The notes beneath the pieces were generated by a model. That model made no database searches, was not told where the DNA came from, and saw only the letters and a list, made by a program, of their open reading frames with translations. Below, one piece after another: positions 31,526 through 43,042 of a stretch of 64,000 nt of DNA. The stretch comes from Schistocerca nitens (lineage: Eukaryota; Arthropoda; Insecta; Orthoptera; Acrididae): positions 272,047,503 to 272,111,502 of the forward strand of contig NC_064622.1 of the NCBI RefSeq assembly GCF_023898315.1. Direction: 5' to 3'. Every line of letters starts with the position of its first letter. The stretch's first letter is position 1. Both the position numbers and the translations under genes were made by a program.

Positions 31526-32689
31526 TATTGGTGTGCCTCCAACATATACTGGAAATTATTCCTAGTCTCTTTCTCTAATCCCCTCACAGCCAGTGTCTAC
31601 AGAATCACATTGATTTTACCATGAGGCAACACTCTGGCAACGTTCGTGATGTTACACCATTGTGCTGTGTGTTATTCAGTTTACGCCATCCCCTTCTTTG
31701 ACACTTTCTCTTCTTTCTCATCTCCCACTTCCCACACCCATGGTAACTGCTGTCTGCTGTCTGGAAATGGGATATATTGTTATAAAAACTCATAAAGAAG
31801 TGGATTGATGTAGTTCTCCATCTTCTGAAGATTTTTCCATTTGTCAAATATTATTTGAAACTCATCTTGATGCAAAGACTGCAGTAAAGACGTTGATGGG
31901 GGACCATTATTGATACTCCTAAAGCCCACTTCTATAATTTTCCTATCACGTTTTAGTGAATACTTGAACTGCATTGTTAGAGGATTTTCATCGCTGATTC
32001 ATATCAACCTGTCATTCCATCATTATATTTTGTGTCCTTCTGTGTCTTTAGCAACTTTATCCTTTGCTAAGTCATCCACGGCTTTAATTCAAAGAAAGTT
32101 TTCTGTTTTCATTTCCACCTTCCGCTGACCTGCTTCACGGCTTCCATCCTGTCCCAGGGAACAAACGCATGTCTGAAGTCTGTCTTTCCCTCTCCAGGGA
32201 GACCAAAAGCTTTATCATGTTCCGTAGATGTATGTCCAGGTTCAAGGGCATCATGCTTTATTGTGTCAGTATGATGAATTTGCTTCAAGACGTACAAGTG
32301 TTATTTTAAGAAATGTTCTATTTAAACATATATTAAATATTACTGCAAGTACTCTTAGAAGCATTAGCATCAGGCTATTGCTTTACTTTCGAAAAAAATA
32401 CATACCTGAACCTTCATTAAAGATAGTAGCAATTTCCTTTCTGCCCGCCAATTCACTTATACTCGTTGTATTCTAAATAAAGTCCACGGATAAGCTTAGA
32501 TCTTAAACTTTATCAACGTAGAGTGTGTCACTAAGCAGGAAATCGCTTGTACTTCTTTTATTCAGAAGGGTTCCACAATTAAGTTTTCCAAATGTGTATT
32601 TGCATCATTTTTGTGTGAAATGTCTCTTCTACCAGTTTTACCGTCAGCCCCTCAACTCTTGAACATATTCTTGGTTCGAGTTTAACAAA
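31526..32689. other. Anonymous DNA
   Basis: Only short frames. One at 31780-31974 (minus) reads 'DEFQIIFDKWKNLQKMENYI', with a weak flavour of a mariner C-terminus, but it is too slight to call. Confidence 0.4.
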
Positions 32690-33600
32690 CTTCCGTGAGA
32701 CAGAAAAATTTTTGTCCACAAATCAGCACGGATTTAGAAAGCATCGCTCATGCGAAACTCATCTTACCTTTTTCTCGCATAACGTCCTGCGGACCATGGG
32801 TGTAGGGCAATGAGCAGATCCCATGTTCCTAGATTTTAGGAAATCATTTGACACGGTGTTCCATTGCGGACTGTTAACGAAACTACGAGCACACAGAATA
32901 GGCTCCCAGGTATGTGAGTGACTCGAAGGCATCTTAAGTAATATAACCCAGTACGTTGTCCTCGACGGCCAGTGTTCATCAGAGACAAGGATATCGTCAG
33001 GAATACCCTAGCGAAGTATGGCAGGACCACTGTTGTTCTCTACATACATGAATGATCTGGCGCACAGGGCGAGCAGGAATACGCGGCTGTTTGCTGATGA
33101 CGCTGTGGTGTAAGGGAAGGTGTCGTAGTTGAGTGACTGCACGAGCATAAAAAATTTAGATAAACTGTCTAGCTCTAAATGTTGAAAAGTGTAGGTTAAT
33201 GCAGGTGAGTAGGAAAAACAAATCCGTAATGTTCGGATACAGCATTAATAGTGTGCTGTTAGACACACATTAAACGTTTAGGTGTAACGTTGCAGAGCGA
33301 TATGAAATGAAGCGAGTAGTAGGGAAGGCGAATGGTCGATTTCAGTTTACTGAGAGAATTTTAGGAAGGTGTTCAACTGTACGCGAGACAGCTTAGACAA
33401 CACTAGTGCGACCCAATGTTAAGTGCTGTTTGAGTATTTGGGAGCCCCACCAGGTCGGATTGAAGGAAGACATCGAAGCAGTTCAGAGGCGTGCTGCTAC
33501 TGGCGGTTTCGATCAGCACTCAGGTATTACGGAGATGCTTCGTGAACTCAAATGGCAAACTCTGAAGGAAAGACTGCGATGTCGTCGGTCATCCGACCAC
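32690..33600 (+). pseudogene. CR1/jockey-like LINE reverse transcriptase relic
   Basis: Discontinuous frames give 'NQHGFRKHRSCETHLTFF', 'MFLDFRKSFDTVFH' (motif A), 'GPLLFSTYMNDLA' (motif B side) and 'TRLFADDAVV' (FADD, motif C), then 'CLSIWEPHQVGLKEDIEAVQ' from the C-terminal domain. Many stops and frameshifts. The endonuclease is missing, so it is a 5'-truncated dead copy. The 3' ends of related LINEs appear at 35640-35792 and 37496-37672. Confidence 0.83.
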
Positions 33601-33699
33601 ACCGCCGCCTCAGAGATCGATCCGCCGGAAGCGATTCTCTCGATAAACGGAACAGAAGAACGACTGTGCTAGCCAAAGACTACACAGCCAGTCGCAGTA

Positions 33700-34230
33700 C
33701 TTATGCTGGCCGCCAGGCTACACTTCATGTGTAGCAGGAGTGTAGTGCAATTGTGCCAGTCAACAGTTCGTAGCCGCGCTCAGTGGTCAGCCAGCGCCGA
33801 CGTTAGTCAGTCATCGTCTGCAGCTCAGTCATTTCTGTCATCAAGTCTTCGTAGCCCAGTTGTGAAGTTCCATAATAGTACTACAGTAACGTCAACAGTT
33901 ACTAAGTTGGCAGTTGTAAACAATTCTACGTTCTCTCATGTCGGCAGCCAAGTTAATCTTCAAATTAACCGGATTCGACATTCTAGGTTACGAGAGATTA
34001 ATTTGTCGCTACAAGATTTGTGAATTGTAAATTATGTCATTCTACAGACGCTTAGTCTAGTCGCACCTTCTATAATTGTCAACCAACAGATCATTGACTA
34101 CAACAAAGTTAAGTAATAAATACTTTCTTATTTTGTACTCCTGCTAATTAATTGTGTTTTCTTGTTGTAGCTACCAAGCAGTCTTGACGTAGTAGAACCC
34201 ACGTTCCCACCTCCGTGGCTACCTCATATT
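33700..34230. other. Unassigned; possible solo LTR
   Basis: No coding domain. 'agtaataaatac' near 34112 could be a polyadenylation signal, and the region lacks other repeats I know. Without a second LTR or a clear target duplication, this is a weak suggestion. Confidence 0.25.
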
Positions 34231-34349
34231 TGCTACCTCATGTTGATGGACTCGGTTATGGTGGAAGATCGAGAGCCATCAAAGACGACATTTCTTCTAT
34301 TGATAAAAGTGAGAGAAGTGGAATTTGAGACCGACTGTAGAAGTATTCT

Positions 34350-35480
34350 AGGGCCACTAACACACACTGACCACTGCCCACGAGGAAGTGTTGGATGCCG
34401 CCTCGCGGTGTTGCCGGTACGTGACTCGGTAAGAAAAGTATGTAAGCGGAGAAAACACGGGCGGGAGCTGACCCTAGCGAAGATATGCAAATGGGAAAAA
34501 GCCAGTGACATGAGCGACTTTGACAAAGGGCATATTACTATTACGCAGAAGCTGTGAACGAGTATCTTGGAAACGGTGAAACTGGTTGAATGTTCACGTG
34601 CTACTGTCGTGAGCATTTACGAAAGGAGTTAGGACAGTGAAACTAACACTAGGCGCTAAATGGTTGGACATCCACGACTCTCCACAGAACGTGGGGTTCG
34701 TGGCTTGTCTGCTTTGTAAAGTAGGATAGATGGTGATCTATAGCATTTCTAGCGAAAGAGCTCAATGCTTGTGCAAGTGTTTCAGAGCACACCATTCATC
34801 GTACATTGTTGAACATTGCGCTCCGCAGCAGACAACTCCTAAGTGTTCACATGATGACACAGCGATATCGTTAATTACGACTGCTGCTGGCACGGGACCA
34901 TCAGTATTCGACCGTCGATCAATGGAAACATCTAGCCTCTCCGCGTGTATCACATTTTTGCTACACTAGGTCGATGGACGTCTACACAAACTCCGTCGCC
35001 TAGGTGAACGGCGGTTCGAAACGTGCAGCGCACCACAGACGAAAGCTGGTAGGAGCAGTGTTATGTCTACATATACATCTACATGGATACTCTGCAAATC
35101 ATATTTAAGTGCCTGGCAGAGGGTTCAACGAACCATCTTCACAACTCTCTAATCTATGTTGTAGGAGACATTCTCCTGCGCGTGCATCGGACCTGTGGTA
35201 GTAATCCAAGACACGCTGACGGATGCGAATAGTATGCATCTCTTCATGCATAAAGTCTTCGGCGACGGCAATGTCGTCTTTCAACATGACACGGAGCCAG
35301 AACCTTGCGACAGTAGTTTCATGAGCATAATACTGAGCCCAACAGTGATGTCTCGGCGACCAAATTCGCTTGATCTAAATCCTATGGAACCCATCTGGGG
35401 CGCTATCGGGCGCCATCGCCGCGTACGCAAATCAGTGGCCTGTTATTTACGCAAATTGTATGTCCTGTTCTTAGATATCT
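34350..35480 (+). pseudogene. Tc1-like transposon relic with inserted repeat scrap
   Basis: The N-terminal part 'MSDFDKGHITITQKL' and 'VECSRATVVSIYERS' (HTH) is at 34508-34630. The catalytic part 'NVVFQHDTEPEP' and 'NSLDLNPMEPIWGAIGRH' is at 35265-35415. Frameshifts and stops separate them. About 85 bp at 35063-35148 ('ttaagtgcctggcagaggg') do not belong to the transposase and look like a scrap of another LINE family. Dead copy. Confidence 0.75.
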
Positions 35481-35639
35481 AACGCCACATACCTCCACAA
35501 ACCACTGTCCGATGCCTGATACGCAGACATACTGATGAATTTCGTTCCAAAGGCGAACAAGTGATCTATTAAGCAGGTGATCAAAATGATTTGGCTCATC
35601 AGTGCACACTTCGCGCAAAGACCACGGAGATAAGAGGAA

Positions 35640-35792
35640 CTAGGGCTCCTACCGAGGCGTATAGACGGTCGGTTTTCCCTCCATCCATCTGCGAATGAGA
35701 AAGGAAAGAAAACCGCTGTTAGTGGTACGCTGTACCCTGCGCAATGCACCGTAACGTGGCTTGTGGAGGATTTATGTAGATGTGGATGATGA
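35640..35792 (+). repeat. LINE 3'-end fragment
   Basis: 'gtacgctgtaccctgcgcaa' and 'gtggcttgtggaggatttat' followed by 'gtagatgtggatg' parallels 37610-37672 ('gtaccctccgccacac', 'gtagatgtaga'). This is the 3' terminus of the CR1/jockey-like family with its gatgta-type tail. Confidence 0.6.
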
Positions 35793-35844
35793 AGGAAGGG
35801 GTATCAAGCGTTACAGAGAAAATACGATTTCTAGTTGGTGAAGG

Positions 35845-36012
35845 ACTTGGAAAGAAGTAAGTCCTGGCCTTTCGAAGGAATTGCCCCGGCGTTTTCCTGG
35901 AGCGATTTAGGGAAATCGCGGGAAGCCTAAAGCTGTATGGCCGGTTGCGGATTTGAACAACACTCACCCGATCTGTAATACGAGTCCAGCGGCTTACAAC
36001 AGGGGCACCTCT
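35845..36012 (-). mobile_element. SINE3 copy, diverged
   Basis: Shares 'ttttcctggagcgatttagg' (35891-35910) and the tRNA-like end ('tacgagtccagcggcttaca', minus strand) with 37323-37729. The minus-strand tRNA head suggests a family unrelated to SINE1. The boundaries are approximate. Confidence 0.6.
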
Positions 36013-36074
36013 TTCGTTGGCTTCTTTAACGGCTGTGTAGGAAACCCTCAAGATCTCTCTTGCGTCTCTTTTTC

Positions 36075-37116
36075 CACGATGGGTGATTCAGACTCCTCCT
36101 CTAGGTCCCAGTTGTCGTTTATCAATCTGTTGACCAAAAGAGTTTACCGATAACTAACCGGAATATCCTTCAGCTTATAAACTTACGAAGCAAAATTATT
36201 AAAAGATGTTAGACCAACATAAAAATATTTTTTCATCTTATTTGTGGTAAACAACGTAGCACATTCAGATGCACACAGTTTGATGTCAGTGAACTTGAAC
36301 TGAAAATAGAGCTAAATACCTAAATTACGCATATCAATTTACCACCAGATAGGTTATTAACAAAAAGTACATAATTCCAAATTATAGAGCTCCGTCTTCA
36401 TGCATAATTTTCAACATTATTAGCAACCTTACATTTGCATACGTGCTTGCCGATTCGAATTACGTCGTTCAATTTTGATTTCATCTTTTCACAAATAGCA
36501 CCACAGCAGGGTCTACAAAACCTCCTGTTTGTAACAATCTGAGTATTATTTTATTATTTGTTACATTTGTTTTGCTCTGTCCTGGGTTTAAGGTTAAACC
36601 AGAATTTCTAAGCCGGCTGAATCATAATGGTAACTAAGTATTTCGCTGCTGGAAGTTAATTATGCACTCTCAGTGAACAGCTAATAACATTTCCTCATCC
36701 AACATGACACACTAACATTCAGTGTTGTTACCGACAATATGGAAATACAAACTAATGTTCTTTCTAAGTAACAATTTTTAATTATTCATTACGTGAAAAA
36801 ACTACGTCTCTTAGTTTGAAAGCTACGGTTTCTGAAGCTGATAATTTCCGTGCTCACCTATGTAATTGTTCATTTCGGTATTTTTCTTTATAGAACTACA
36901 ACATCAGTACTTGCAACTGAGGTAGAGACATGTACAAATCACCTTCAGAAATTCAACCTGTGAATCTGTTGTAGACAAATTAAAATCGGTCGCGAGTCTC
37001 AGTAAGACAGATAATTGTTTCCTGCTTCAATCTATTGAAATTAACGATTTTTGTTCGAGCGGTTTTTCTCATTTAGTAAAGATCAAGAAATAGAAACTAG
37101 TTGTAGCCTATTATCT
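36075..37116. other. Anonymous A/T-rich DNA
   Basis: No frame, repeat or RNA feature recognised. Confidence 0.4.
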
Positions 37117-37322
37117 TGTCTTGTCTTTTTCCAGCATGAGAAGCAAAAGAAAAAAGTGCTAATCACCGATTAAGAACTGAAAGAAAAGGCGTATAATCTT
37201 GCCTGATTGCAGATAAAAAATATTGTACCGTTTCAATCTGGCAAATTGCAGCAGTTATAAATCGTCGAAATCAAGTGATAGCGTAAGGTGAACATGACAG
37301 TTCGGTGGCTTCCAAGTCGTAG

Positions 37323-37729
37323 TTTTGTTGGGTTGGGTTGGGTTGTTTGGGGGAGGAGACCAAACAGCGAGGTCATCCGTCGCATCGGATTAGAAAAGGA
37401 CGGGGAAGGACGTCGGCCGTGCCCTTTCAAAGACATTTTCCTGGAGCGGTTTAGGGAAATCACGGAAGATCTAAATCGGGATGACCGAACGCGAAGAGAC
37501 CATGAGGATAAAATCAGAGAGATTAGAGCCCACACAGAAGCATACCGACAATCCTTCTTTCCACGAACGATACGAGACTGGAATAGAAGGGAGAACCGAT
37601 AGAGGTACTCAGGGTACCCTCCGCCACACACCGTCAGGTGGCTTGCGGAGTATGGATGTAGATGTAGATTGAACCGTCGTCCTCCCGAATGCGAGTCCAG
37701 TGTGCTAACCCCTGCGCCACGTCGTTCGG
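37323..37729 (-). mobile_element. SINE3 with nested LINE 3' end
   Basis: A tRNA-derived SINE on the minus strand. Read on that strand it begins 'ggcgcaggggttagcacact' (A-box-like) and has 'gacggttcaatc' (B-box-like). Flanked by a 12-bp duplication with two mismatches (37311-37322 'tccaagtcgtag', 37730-37741 'tccaaatcatag'). Copy B of the segment has the empty site 'tccaagtcgcag' near 39497. A LINE 3' end (37496-37672) splits it. Confidence 0.87.
37496..37672 (+). mobile_element. LINE 3' end inserted in SINE3
   Basis: The C-terminal codons 'AYRQSFFPRTIRDWNRRENR' end at a stop, then a short 3' UTR and a 'gtagatgtaga' tail. Typical of CR1/jockey-like LINE termini. Heavily 5'-truncated. Confidence 0.75.
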
Positions 37730-38115
37730 TCCAAATCATAGCATTACCATCATATTAGTTGACTTTTCACCACAAGAGAATGGAACGAGCTCCAGCACGG
37801 CTTGCCTGTCCCCGTATTCTTCCATCCTAGTAAACATAATATTTAGAGCTGGCTGATTTCGACGGTAGCTAAGAGGTAACTGCCTATGATTCCCCATCGC
37901 GCAGCAAAAGTATTAGCACTTCCCCTATCTTGTGGTAGTAGAACCTATCGCAGACATACTGCAGTTAGAACAGTGACCAACACAATCACAAAACAGTATA
38001 TGTTTTATTCTATAGGGGCAGTTTTTTTTATTTTGCCTACTCGCTACCGGTTACTGTACAGCAACATCGTCCGACCACATTACAATCAAAAAATTACACC
38101 AAGATTCTCTCTATA

Positions 38116-39294
38116 TGCATTGACTAAGCAAAGAAACTAGTACATCTGCCTAATATCGTGTAGGGCCACCGAAAGCATGCAGAAGTGCCGCAAAACGACG
38201 TGGCATGGACTCGACTAATATCTGAAGTAGTGCTGGAGGGCACTGACACCATGAGTCCTGCAGGGGCGTCCATAAACCCGTTCGAAGGTGTGGAGATCTG
38301 TCCTGAACAGCATGTTGCGAGGCATCCCAGATATGCTCAATAATGTCTATGTCTGGGGAGTTTGGTGACCAGCGTAAGCGTTTAAACTCAGAACGGCATT
38401 CCTGGAGCCACTCTGTAGCAATTCTGGACGTGGGGGTGTCGCATTCTCCTGCTTGAATTCCCCAACTCCGTCAGAACGCGCAATGGACATGAATGGATGT
38501 AGGTCATCAGACAGGATGCTTACGTACGTGTCACCTGTCAGAGTCCTATCTAGAACGTATCAGGCGTGCCATATCACTCCAACTGCACACGCCACACACG
38601 ATTACAGAGCCTCCACCAGTTGAGCAGTCCCCTGATGACATGCAGGGTCCATAGATTCATGAGGTTGTGTCCATACCAGTACACGTCCATACACTCGATA
38701 CAATTTGATACGAGACGCGTCCGGCCTGGCAACATGTTTCCAGTCATCAACAGTCCAATGTCGGAGCCAGTCGTCAAGGGTACACGAGCGGGCCTCCGGC
38801 TCCGAAAGCCCATACCGATGATGTTTCGTTGAATGGTTTGCACGCTGACGCTTTTGACGGCCGAGTGTTAAAATCAGCAGTAATTTGCGGAAGCATTGCA
38901 CTTCTGTCAAACTGAACGATTCTCTGTAGTCGTCGTTGATCCCGTTGTCGCAGGGTCTTTTTTCGGCCGCAGCGATGTCGGAGATATTATGTTTTGCCGG
39001 ATTCCTGATATTCACGGCACACTCGTGAAATGGTCGTACGGGAAGATCACCACTTCATCGCTACCTCGGAGATGCTGTGTCCCATCGCTCATGCGCCGTC
39101 TATAACACCACCTTCAGACTCACTTAAACCTTGATAACCTGCCATTGTAGCAGCAGCAACCGCTCTAACAACTGCGCCAGACACTTTTTGTCTTATGTAG
39201 GCGTTGCCGAACGCAGCGGTATATTGTGTCTGTTTGCATATATCTGTATTTGGATATGTATGGCTATACCAGTTTATTTGGCGCTTCAGTGTAT
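38116..39294 (-). pseudogene. Tc1-like element relic between the duplicated segments
   Basis: Terminal repeats are visible: 'aagaaactagta' near 38130 and the complement 'taccagtttattt' near 39267. The minus strand carries broken transposase ('RHWTVDDWKHVARPDASRIK', 'GRVLVWTQPHESM') with multiple stops. A third Tc1 lineage by its ends. Inactive. Confidence 0.78.
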
Positions 39295-39304
39295 AAGAAA
39301 CACA

Positions 39305-39862
39305 TGTCTTGTCTTTTTCTAGCATTAGAATCAAAAAGAATAAAATGCTAATCACCCTTTAAAAATTGCAAGAAAAGGCGTATAATCTTGCCTGACTTCA
39401 GCTGAAAAATACCGTTTCTAGTCGGCAAACTGCATCACCTGTAGATCGTCCAAATCCAGTGATAGGCCAGGTCAACATGACATTTCGGCGGTTTCCAAGT
39501 CGCAGTATTACCATCATGTTACAGTTTACCTTTCACTACCAGAGAATGGAACGAGCTCCAACATGGCTTGCCTGTCTCCAAATTCTTCCTTCGTAGTTAA
39601 TATAATTTTTCAACCTGGCTGACTTGGACGATGGCTAAGAGGTGCCTGTGATCACGCCTTCCCCTACCTCGTGGCAGTAGAGCCCACTGCAGGCATAGTG
39701 CCAGTTGGAACAGTGAGCAACACAATCAGAAAACGGTATTTGTTTCATTCTATAGGCACAATTTTGTTTTGTTTTGACTACTGGCCATCGGTTTCTGTAC
39801 AGTACCATCGTCGGATCACATTATGATCAAAAAATTACACAATATTTCTCTTTCTATAAGTC
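39305..39862 (+). repeat. Duplicated segment, copy B
   Basis: 558-bp counterpart of 37117-38115 without the SINE3 insertion. It keeps the pre-insertion target near 39497-39508. Confidence 0.85.
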
Positions 39863-40132
39863 AAACGTATTGTACAGAGTGCAACCTTAAGTACATGAGG
39901 AGCAAATTTTCAAAACGCATTATGTTCACTGGTGAACAAAACTGAGTATGATATGAAATCCAATATTTTATTATCCGCTCTACACACTCCTGCAATGAGA
40001 TTGTGTCCAAACGCATTTTAACACCTTCAAAAAGAGCGCTGAAAAGTAGCAGCAGCAACAAATAGCATTTTGTCCTTCAGTATGACTGAATAATCTCCAG
40101 GGCATGTGACTGATGTACTTCTCTGCTTTCCA

Positions 40133-40714
40133 GTTCGAGGACATTCCTTTTTACCTCCTGACAGAGTATTTGGACGAGCAGAAGAGAAACTTGGTAAAAT
40201 TTCAGAAATATTGAATCCAAACACGTACCAGGATGTTTATGCAGAAGTGGGCGAAACAAAAAAATGGCTCTGAGCACTATGGGACCCAACTGCTGAGGTC
40301 ATTAGTCCCCAGGGCGAAACAAGTATTTTAGTGAAAGACTGGGAAATATTTGATTTCAAGGAACTAAGTATAATTTTGAGGCCTGTAGAAGGGACCAGTG
40401 ATATGAAAAGGATCCATCTGAAGAGATATATGGTAGGTGAAAGGGTCACTGATGTGAAAATCAAAACGCACACAACCTGCTATTCTGATCATCCTTCAAA
40501 GCGCTTTTTGCCATTAGGTAAACGTGGATACAGCTTGAACAAAGTATCAAACATCTCCAAAGTCTCATCACTGATGCGGTTGAAACAAGATAAGAAAGAC
40601 GACGTGGAAAAACTACTAAGCCTCAGGTATGGAAACAACTGGAGAGACAATAAAATACCTGAATTTTTCACTCAGTCTATCAGTCTTCCATGTAACGAAC
40701 TTATTGTCCATTAG
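40133..40714 (+). pseudogene. 3' exon-like fragment of an unrecognised protein gene ('RGHSFLPPDRVFGRAEEKLG')
   Basis: Without a 52-bp SINE tail and one duplication copy (63 bp), the region is one open frame of 173 codons ending at a stop. It begins with 'VRGHSFLPPDRVFGRAEEKL' and continues through 'DHPSKRFLPLGKRGYSLNKV' and 'DDVEKLLSLRYGNNWRD' to 'SLPCNELIVH'. The start of the frame abuts 'ttctctgctttccag', a good 3' splice-site sequence, and an AATAAA follows near 40848, so it could be a last exon. The 'RGHSF..PDRVFG' pattern recalls arthropod proteins annotated DUF7869; that is recall, not a search result. Host gene, retrocopy or transposon protein remain possible. Confidence 0.55.
40260..40311 (-). 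mobile_element. SINE1 copy h, 52-bp 3' tail only
   Basis: The minus strand carries just the SINE1 3' hairpin module and terminus. It is flanked by a perfect 11-bp duplication 'gggcgaaacaa' (40249-40259 and 40312-40322), so it is an extreme 5' truncation during target-primed reverse transcription. Its hairpin has a T.G closing pair. Confidence 0.9.
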
Positions 40715-40849
40715 TTGTGATTGTTTGGCAGAGGAGCCTGTTTTGGGAAAAATATTGTGATATTTGTTATGAAGCACATTTTAGTTCTTGTTACTACTTC
40801 TGGTGTTACAATGTTTTACTGAATGCTAAAAAATGTATTTTTAAACAAT

Positions 40850-43040
40850 AAAAAGTATTTTTACCAGTTCTGTGTCACTGAAAACTAATCAAAACGCATT
40901 ATGTCCAAAATAACTTACATCAAAAGGCAGATTGTCCAACAGAATCCAACAAAACGCATTTTGTCCATCAGTAAAGTGTTCATAGCTTGATAGTATAAAA
41001 AGCTATTTCCTTGTATTAAACACATTTTGATCAACAGCCCTACCTGCATATGTGGTGTAAAATTCATAAAAATTAATCGAATATTTTTGCGATATACGTT
41101 TCTCGCTTCTCTTGAAAAACTTACTTTTTGGGACGTAGTGCGTTTTTAAAAGAAACTCCTCATTTATAAATATCTCTTCTCGCAAGGCATGTAGACGTCA
41201 CGCGCGCTTCCCGAATAGGTTAGTCAGAAACAGTCAGAGTTAAGATTTAAACAGATGCAAACTGCGGCCAGTAGTGATAAGAGAGCTTCCTATGTATAGA
41301 GTTTCTTTGTTTTTCTTCTTAAAAAAGAGTCATTCTGTACAAATACCTACAAGACAAAAATAGCAAAGAATATGAAATTTACGAAATTACATAATAAAAC
41401 GAACAGTGAAACCGTTCCTCTTGTGATGAAACATGAAAGCAAAGCAGCAAAACAAGGTAGCCACGTTTACATTCACCGCCTGTATACGGTTTATATTACT
41501 ATAAAACGTCGATATAGTGACGAATCATTTAATCAAGTAAGTGTCGTCAGTACAGAATTACACAATAAAAACTCGAAATCATTTTTTTTAAAGATATGTA
41601 ACATCGAGGGTGACTAGTGGCTCAATGTGGTTAAGTATTACTCTGTAACTCTCAGTCGATGATCTTTGGCCGCATCCGCCCTATCGTATTCATCCCAGCA
41701 GTGTCCACGTGTGCTCCGTGGCTCGCGACACTACACCGTGTCGCAGCTCGTCACCCGAAGCGGCTGCGACGATCACTCCTCCTGTGTACTGTGAGGAGTT
41801 GAATTGTGGCCTTTCGTTTTGGGAGAAGGCCACAACATCAATTCATACAATCGTGCCGTTGTTTGAATGATATCCTACTGTGGCAATTTAATCCGGTACT
41901 AAAGTTCTAACTCTAGCACTGCTGCACGTCCATAAGTGATGACACCACTTTACGTCCATAGTAATCTTGCGCATCTTCAACTTACAACAGTAAGTAAAAT
42001 TCCTTTAGAACATCACATTGTCATGTAAATGTTCCTTAAATTATCATTTTAACTATGTGTTTCGATTTTTTCATCATACGAAGGCGTGAGAATGATGTGT
42101 ACCGAAACCGCTAGACACAAAGCGAAATAATAATCTGATTTTAGGCTAAAATAAAATACATCTTTTTCACAAGATGTACTGTAATGAAATCGGATAAAAG
42201 TGTTTTAAACATCCTTTATTTTACGTTGGTGTAAAATGTTTTTCGTGGTGGCATAACCCTTTAAAGTAGTCGTACCGCTTCATTGATTTTAATGTCATCT
42301 GCTCCTGGCACTCCGGAACCGAAACATGGAAGGAATGAAGTCCAGGAGATTAATTAATTTTAACCATGCTGGCTAAGTTTAGTAATCGTGATTGCGCTGA
42401 ATAATTATTTGTATTTTACTACTACCAGTCACATTTATTTAATTTAACCCACTGTAACGCATCTCGAGCACATTTCGCTTTTCAACAGGCATTTATGCAT
42501 GCATACGTCACCTAAGGATGAAATGTCCTAATCTAAACTGACCTAGAAATGTTGTTCTCTTGTTCTGCTGCTGGAGTAGCTATTGAGATATTCAGGAGGA
42601 TTGGGGGAGGGCAGCGGATGGCCAGAAATAGTTGAGTCGTCTTCTGCTGGTATGGACCCGTGCCTCGTTGTTGTGGATGATATCGCAGCCGGAGTAGGGT
42701 GCAGATAGTTGTGTGTGTTTTTATGCAGTGATTATCGTATATATACTTCTTATATGTCGGTCGTTCACTTACGATTTTGACGCCCCAAATCTTCACCTGC
42801 ATCGTTAGTGCGCTAGCGGACCTGTTGTTCAAAATTCTGCTATTGCACGGCTTATTTTACGCTATTTTTGACGCACTTTCACTGTAAAAAGTTTCTTTAC
42901 AGGTGTAAACAGTATATATCAAATACAACTGGCCGCCTTGCAGCGTGTGAATGAGTATCGATTATCGTTTCTCTGAGCGATATTCGCGATTAGTTGCTAT
43001 TGTCGATTTGTTAAACTTCTATAGTCTGTAGCAGTCCACA
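40850..43040. other. Anonymous DNA
   Basis: No gene supported. A small hairpin near 41815-41845 ('gtggcctt' / 'aaggccac') is the only structure noted. Confidence 0.4.
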
Positions 43041-43042
43041 TA

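Larger units (their letters stand above)
37117..38115 (+). repeat. Duplicated segment, copy A (with SINE3 inserted)
   Basis: Aligns in the same orientation to 39305-39862, with shared words such as 'aggcgtataatcttgcctga' and 'gagaatggaacgagctcca'. It is longer than copy B because of the SINE3/LINE insertion at 37323-37729. The two copies flank a Tc1 relic. Confidence 0.85.
39912..40966 (+). repeat. Scattered AAAACGCATTWTGTCC-type motifs
   Basis: Close variants occur at 39912, 40008, 40062, 40891 and 40951, on both sides of the gene fragment at 40133-40714. The spacing is irregular. Possible remains of diverged tandem DNA or of a repeated peptide-coding stretch. Confidence 0.6.
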
